This document shows positions 24,065 through 27,404 of a stretch of DNA of 27,404 nucleotides, one piece after another (the stretch's first letter is position 1; each line of letters opens with the position of its first letter). Where the stretch lies: IMG/VR virus record IMGVR_UViG_3300027977_000166, positions 1-27,404 of that record. The stretch is one strand, 5' to 3'. Source of the stretch: a virus. Both the position numbers and the translations under genes were made by a program. The notes beneath the pieces are model-generated. The model was not told the DNA's origin. It saw only the letters and a program-made list of their open reading frames with translations, and did not search any database.

Positions 24065-24214
24065 ATGGAACTATTAAAAGCTGTGGAGGTAATCCAAAAA
24101 AAATTTAATAAAAAACTGTCTATGATTGAGTTTGAAGATGGCAGTGGTTATAAATTCAATTACCAATTTTTTGGCGAACGAGATAAAAAATTTATTGACC
24201 TAAAAAGTAAATAG
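24065..24214 (+). CDS. Small hypothetical protein
   Basis: This 49-residue frame starts one base after the sigma stop and stops just before the terminator. It is basic and helical at the start (ELLKAVEVIQKKFNKKLSM), then has FEDGSGYKFNYQFFGERD. The ATG is well placed and the frame is not overlapped by another gene. It may be a small partner of the sigma factor. No family is recognised. Confidence 0.55.
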   Translation: MELLKAVEVIQKKFNKKLSMIEFEDGSGYKFNYQFFGERDKKFIDLKSK

Positions 24215-24220
24215 TTTAGT

Positions 24221-24248
24221 AACCCCAGGAACCTACCTGGGGTTTTTT
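24221..24248 (+). terminator. Intrinsic (Rho-independent) terminator
   Basis: A perfect 9-base stem, AACCCCAGG (24221-24229) with CCTGGGGTT (24236-24244), has a 6-base loop (24230-24235) and is followed by a T-run to 24248. It ends the sigma-factor unit. Confidence 0.9.
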
Positions 24249-24290
24249 ATTTTACTTTATTTATTTTTAAGTTATATTTATTGTAAAAAA

Positions 24291-24596
24291 ATGAGTATGA
24301 AAAATTTTATCACAGATTTTACGGACAAATGGGCGAATAGAATAATGTTCCCTTTAGTTTTTATTATTTTTTTAAAAACTTGTTCCACTAATAGTAAGAT
24401 TGAAAAAACAAACGAAGGTTTAAATCAAAAAATAAATAAAATAGACAGTATTGTCACACAAAGTGTAACAAAAACCGATGTTAAAATAGAAGGTTTAAAA
24501 TCAGAAAAAAGAATGATTCAGTCGACCGACAGAACAATTTTAGATGTCAACAGACAGACTGAGATTGATAAAGAAATTCAAGAATTAGAAAAATAA
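24291..24596 (+). CDS. Small membrane-anchored coiled-coil protein
   Basis: This 101-residue protein has one hydrophobic segment (about 18-30, IMFPLVFIIFL) followed by a Lys-Thr-Cys and a charged helical coiled coil to the C-terminus. The Cys could suggest lipidation, but the preceding residues do not form a convincing lipobox. It is the first gene of the envelope/lysis-like block, 42 bases after the terminator. A holin-associated or spanin-like role is possible but not shown. Confidence 0.5.
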   Translation: MSMKNFITDFTDKWANRIMFPLVFIIFLKTCSTNSKIEKTNEGLNQKINKIDSIVTQSVTKTDVKIEGLKSEKRMIQSTDRTILDVNRQTEIDKEIQELEK

Positions 24597-24599
24597 AAA

Positions 24600-25208
24600 A
24601 TGATCAACTGGTTTAAAAAAAATAAAAAAGGCATAATAAGAAGTACTTTTTTAGTACCAATCATATTAACCATGATAGTTTCAATGGCACATGTTATTAA
24701 ATGGTATGATATGTCTAACCCATTAAGTTGGGCTATTTTTATGTCTATATCAGTAGAAGTTGGTGCTATGACATCTATAATAGCAAGAAATAACAGGATA
24801 AATAGTGGTATTTGGTTTATGTTTGGGTTAGTGACATTTATACAATTAATGGGTAACATATTTTATTCCTATAATGAGATAGATAAAAATAGTATTTTAT
24901 TTAGAGATTGGGTAGAATTAAGTTCACCCCTTTTTGAGATGCTTGGTTCTAATGTTTCAGACCTTGTTGCACAAAGAAGATGGTTGGCACTTTTACAAGG
25001 TGGATTACTACCGATGATTTCTTTAGCTTCTTTACATTTTTTCATTAAATACGGTGGTATGGATGATGAACCGGTGGTAAAAACAAAAGAAAAGTTACCA
25101 GAAGAATCAAAAGAGGAAGTTCTAGAACCTATCGTTGAAGAATTACCGAAACCACCTTTACAGGCTAAAATTGAAACAGACAATAACGGTAATTTTAGAT
25201 TTTATTAA
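24600..25208 (+). CDS. Polytopic membrane protein (about four TM segments)
   Basis: This 202-residue protein has hydrophobic segments at about 15-36, 42-62, 69-91 and 130-152, then a Pro/Glu/Lys-rich C-terminal tail ending NGNFRFY. A holin or a phage membrane-associated protein is possible. Neither family can be assigned. The amidase-like gene starts at the next base in the same frame, with only a TAA between them, so readthrough would join the two into a membrane-amidase fusion. Confidence 0.55.
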   Translation: MINWFKKNKKGIIRSTFLVPIILTMIVSMAHVIKWYDMSNPLSWAIFMSISVEVGAMTSIIARNNRINSGIWFMFGLVTFIQLMGNIFYSYNEIDKNSILFRDWVELSSPLFEMLGSNVSDLVAQRRWLALLQGGLLPMISLASLHFFIKYGGMDDEPVVKTKEKLPEESKEEVLEPIVEELPKPPLQAKIETDNNGNFRFY

Positions 25209-25805
25209 TTGATTGATTTTAAAACATATCAGTTAACAGAAAACAATTACCATACTGAGGTTTATGGTAAAAAACAAATAGTCATTGGCAATACAAACCA
25301 ACGTGGCATGTTACATTACGCTTCTTGGATTTATCGTTTAAATGGTAAAAATAAAAAAACTGCTGCTTTTACCGTAACCAAAGAAGGGGTGATATACCAA
25401 CATTACAACCCAGAGTATTATTCCGATTTTTTAAGGCAAGAATCCGATAAAATAACAATACCAATTGTTTTAGAAAATCTTGGTTGGTTTCGTAAAGATA
25501 GTGTTAATAATAAATACGTTGATTGGTTAGGTAATTATCATGTAAAACAAGATGAAGAAGTTTTAATGAAACGTTGGCGAAATCATCTTTATTGGGATAT
25601 TTATACAGAAGAACAGTTAACTTCTTTGAAAGGGTTAGTTACACTACTATGTGATACTTATAGTATAGATAAAAAGTCTATTGGTTGTAACGTATTTAAC
25701 GAGGATGTTGATTTGTTTAACGGCATAACTTTTAGAAGTAACTATTATCAAGAGCTAACCGATGTTAACCCATCTTTTACTTTTGAAGCATTAAACAATT
25801 TATAA
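25209..25805 (+). CDS. Amidase_2-like protein lacking zinc ligands
   Basis: This 198-residue protein follows the N-acetylmuramoyl-L-alanine amidase layout seen in Bacteroidota phages: a strand IVIGNT (24-29), TAAFTVTKEGVIYQHYNP (51-68), ITIPIVLENLGWF (82-94), YTEEQLTSLKGLVTLLC (132-148) and GITFRSNYYQELTDVNPSF at the end. Active members have H-H-T in the first strand, a His in the YxxH-like segment (here YYSDFL) and a further ligand near the end. None of these zinc residues is present here. It is probably a non-catalytic amidase fold used for cell-wall binding or virion structure, or an enzyme with changed chemistry. TTG is used as start, immediately after the previous stop. Confidence 0.6.
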   Translation: MIDFKTYQLTENNYHTEVYGKKQIVIGNTNQRGMLHYASWIYRLNGKNKKTAAFTVTKEGVIYQHYNPEYYSDFLRQESDKITIPIVLENLGWFRKDSVNNKYVDWLGNYHVKQDEEVLMKRWRNHLYWDIYTEEQLTSLKGLVTLLCDTYSIDKKSIGCNVFNEDVDLFNGITFRSNYYQELTDVNPSFTFEALNNL

Positions 25806-25814
25806 AAAATAAAA

Positions 25815-26381
25815 ATGAAAAAACAAGACGATATTAGAAATCTTTTAGGTAAGATACGTAAACTACAAAAAGAAAATCACCAAATAGAGGTTACTGGTAC
25901 TGAAGAGGTAAAAATCTTTTTAGAGGGTAAAAAAAGAGAAACCCTTTTCGAAAATTCTTTTGGCAGAAGATTATTAAAAGAAGAAGATGCTCAAGTGGTA
26001 ACAGCCGAAGAACAAAGAGACGAAGAAAATAAATTTAAAGAAGTTGTTTCCAAGTTGGTAAAATTTGAAAAAATTAAAGTTTTTCGTCAAAATGTTGAAT
26101 GGTCTGGAGAACTTGTTCGTGAAAAAATTAAATGGGTTTTTTCATTAAACGAAAATAACGGTTGTTATATTTCTATTGAAACCGAAGATATGTTACAATT
26201 AACTGACCAGGTTATTGAAACCCTTAAAAAATTAAAAGGTTATTACGATATCTGGGGGGATGATTGGGGTGGTCGTCTCGTCGGTGATAAACCAACAGAA
26301 GATGGTGGCCAAGCCGGTACTGCGATACCAGAGACAGGGGGAGAAGGTGCAACACCAGAAGCCGGTGGTTTTGGTTTTTAA
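25815..26381 (+). CDS. Hypothetical protein with Gly-rich acidic tail
   Basis: This 188-residue protein has a basic helical N-terminus (1-22) and a glutamate-rich middle helical region. A compact part containing WSGELVREKIKWVFSL and IETEDMLQLTDQVIETLKKLKGYYDIW follows, and residues 157-188 are Gly-, Thr-, Pro- and Glu-rich, ending GGFGF. The tail is disordered-looking. No signal peptide or membrane segment is present. I do not recognise the family. Located between the amidase-like protein and the spanin-like proteins, it may be a virion or assembly component. Confidence 0.5.
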   Translation: MKKQDDIRNLLGKIRKLQKENHQIEVTGTEEVKIFLEGKKRETLFENSFGRRLLKEEDAQVVTAEEQRDEENKFKEVVSKLVKFEKIKVFRQNVEWSGELVREKIKWVFSLNENNGCYISIETEDMLQLTDQVIETLKKLKGYYDIWGDDWGGRLVGDKPTEDGGQAGTAIPETGGEGATPEAGGFGF

Positions 26382-26404
26382 TAAAAAATTAAATAAAATA
26401 AAAA

Positions 26405-26833
26405 ATGATTAAAAAGTTTTTCACAGAATTAGATTTTAAAAGTTGGGCAATTGTTATCTTAGGTGGTATTGTTATTGTTTTATTTCTACAGTTTATGTTA
26501 TCACCATCAGGTTGGCGAAAAAAAATTAGAGAATATGAAAAAATTAATAAGGAATTACAAGCTAAAAGAGATTCCTTAAACACTGCCAATATAGAATTAA
26601 AAAAACTTGCAACACAAGATTCTTTAAATATTGTTATGTATCAAAACAGAGTTGATTCTGTGGCAAAAATTATTAAAGTTAAAAATATTGAAATTGCTAG
26701 ATTAAAAAAAGACGCAAAAGATGCTGAAGAAATAATGAAAAAAACAAAAGAACAAATCGAAAAATTAACTAACGAACCTATAAAAAGAACAGGTGATGAG
26801 TTACTACAATCTATAAAACAAAAAACCAAATAA
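26405..26833 (+). CDS. Membrane-anchored coiled-coil protein, inner-membrane spanin-like
   Basis: This 142-residue protein has one N-terminal transmembrane segment (about 14-33, WAIVILGGIVIVLFLQFML), then a long charged coiled coil to the C-terminus. This layout, a single inner-membrane anchor and a periplasmic coiled coil, is typical of inner-membrane spanins, although the length and motif do not prove it. It is followed after one base by a signal-peptide protein with a C-terminal membrane segment, consistent with a paired envelope function such as outer-membrane disruption at lysis. Confidence 0.55.
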   Translation: MIKKFFTELDFKSWAIVILGGIVIVLFLQFMLSPSGWRKKIREYEKINKELQAKRDSLNTANIELKKLATQDSLNIVMYQNRVDSVAKIIKVKNIEIARLKKDAKDAEEIMKKTKEQIEKLTNEPIKRTGDELLQSIKQKTK

Positions 26834-26834
26834 T

Positions 26835-27335
26835 ATGAAAAAGTTTTTATTTACTCTTATACTGTTTTTATTTATTTTTAATTTAAAGGCACAAGTTTCT
26901 AACTTACCCAAATACTATGTCGTAGACAAAGATACTGTAGGTATTATTCTAACCGTAGAACAGGTACAAAAACTTGATAACGATGTTGAATTGTTAGAAC
27001 TTTTTAAAAAATTACAACTAGATTGTGAAAATGTAACAACACATTATATTAAAATAATAAATGGTTTAGAAGAAAAAGTTGTTCTTATGGAAGTTTCCAT
27101 TAAAGACTTAAATAATAAAAGTAAAGAACAAGATGATTTAATAAATAATCTTAAAAAACAAGTGAGTAACAACGAGAAAGATAAGGCTTTGTGTGACAGT
27201 ATTTTAAAAAATAAAGATGAAGAGGTTAAAACTTTAAGAACTGAAATCGTTAAACAAAATATTAAAAAAGGGGCTAGTTTAATCGGTAATGTTGTTTTAT
27301 TCATTACTTTAATTGTTCTTATTATAAAAATGTAA
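26835..27335 (+). CDS. Secreted coiled-coil protein with C-terminal TM, spanin-like
   Basis: This 166-residue protein has a signal peptide at 1-20 (ending FNLKAQ), a segment YYVVDKDTVGIILTVEQVQKL common in Bacteroidota phage envelope proteins, a long coiled coil (about 50-130) and a C-terminal hydrophobic segment (about 145-164, LIGNVVLFITLIVLIIKM). Periplasmic coiled coil plus membrane anchor is the general layout of unimolecular spanins, though here the anchor is C-terminal and not a lipoprotein. Role: probable envelope disruption or a virion-linked adhesin; moderately sure. Confidence 0.55.
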   Translation: MKKFLFTLILFLFIFNLKAQVSNLPKYYVVDKDTVGIILTVEQVQKLDNDVELLELFKKLQLDCENVTTHYIKIINGLEEKVVLMEVSIKDLNNKSKEQDDLINNLKKQVSNNEKDKALCDSILKNKDEEVKTLRTEIVKQNIKKGASLIGNVVLFITLIVLIIKM

Positions 27336-27347
27336 AATTAAATAAAA

Positions 27348-27404
27348 ATGAGCCATCAAATTCAAAGATTATTAGAAGACGTTAAAAACAATGGTGATAA
27401 AAAA
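27348..27404 (+). CDS. Start of a gene cut by the right edge
   Basis: ATG at 27348 begins a frame of 19 codons (MSHQIQRLLEDVKNNGD...) that is open to the window end. It follows the spanin-like gene by 12 bases with an A-rich leader. Only the start is seen, so the function cannot be judged. Confidence 0.5.
   Translation, partial: MSHQIQRLLEDVKNNGDKK

Noticed and set aside
24578-25183. Minus-strand frames opposite the membrane protein gene
   Set aside because: They overlap a well-packed plus-strand gene and show no motif or plausible signal.
1-27404. CRISPR array, tRNA, rRNA, IS element or integrase
   Set aside because: I saw no regularly spaced repeats, tRNA-like fold, transposase or integrase motif when reading both strands.

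Overview
The window looks like about 27.4 kb of a large, AT-rich, tailed phage (myovirus-like) infecting a Bacteroidota host. The phage signals are structural genes, a gp46/gp47 (Rad50/Mre11) recombination pair, a small primase, a RuvC-like resolvase, Mom-like DNA-modification genes, a free-standing homing endonuclease and a probable lysis region. The Bacteroidota signals are two promoters of the form TTTG-N19-TAnnTTTG, start codons preceded by A-rich sequence rather than Shine-Dalgarno sites, an RpoD-type sigma factor, and a secreted protein ending in a type IX secretion (T9SS) type-B sorting domain. No rRNA, tRNA, CRISPR array or IS element was recognised, and no stretch over 300 bases lacks a gene.

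Layout. 1-6.2 kb: plus-strand structural genes. The first is cut by the left edge, and three consecutive genes share a short N-terminal module. 6.2-10.4 kb: nucleic-acid genes, namely a RuvC-like resolvase, a LAGLIDADG endonuclease on the minus strand, a primase, a PD-(D/E)XK exonuclease and thioredoxin. 10.4-14.7 kb: a minus-strand putative nuclease, a DUF4338/DruA-like protein, a tail-tube-like protein, a P-loop protein and a Mom-like protein. 14.7-17.2 kb: a five-gene minus-strand cassette. It holds three small secreted proteins whose domains would, in a Bacteroidota cell, normally be parts of one large surface adhesin. One of the three is broken by a single-base frameshift. 17.3-22.0 kb: gp47-like nuclease, a second Mom-like gene, a coiled-coil protein, a small minus-strand gene and gp46-like ATPase. 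22.0-24.2 kb: two units, each with a host-type promoter, carrying a DprA/SLOG-like protein and a sigma factor, closed by a clear intrinsic terminator. 24.3-27.4 kb: membrane proteins, an amidase-like protein that lacks the expected zinc ligands, and two spanin-like envelope proteins. This is probably the lysis or envelope region.

How it may work together (inference): primase, RuvC-like, exonuclease and gp46/47 would drive recombination-dependent replication. The Mom/DruA-like proteins may modify phage DNA. The sigma factor, itself behind a host-type promoter, could redirect host RNA polymerase. The adhesin-like cassette is the most unusual part and has no obvious role in a standard phage cycle.
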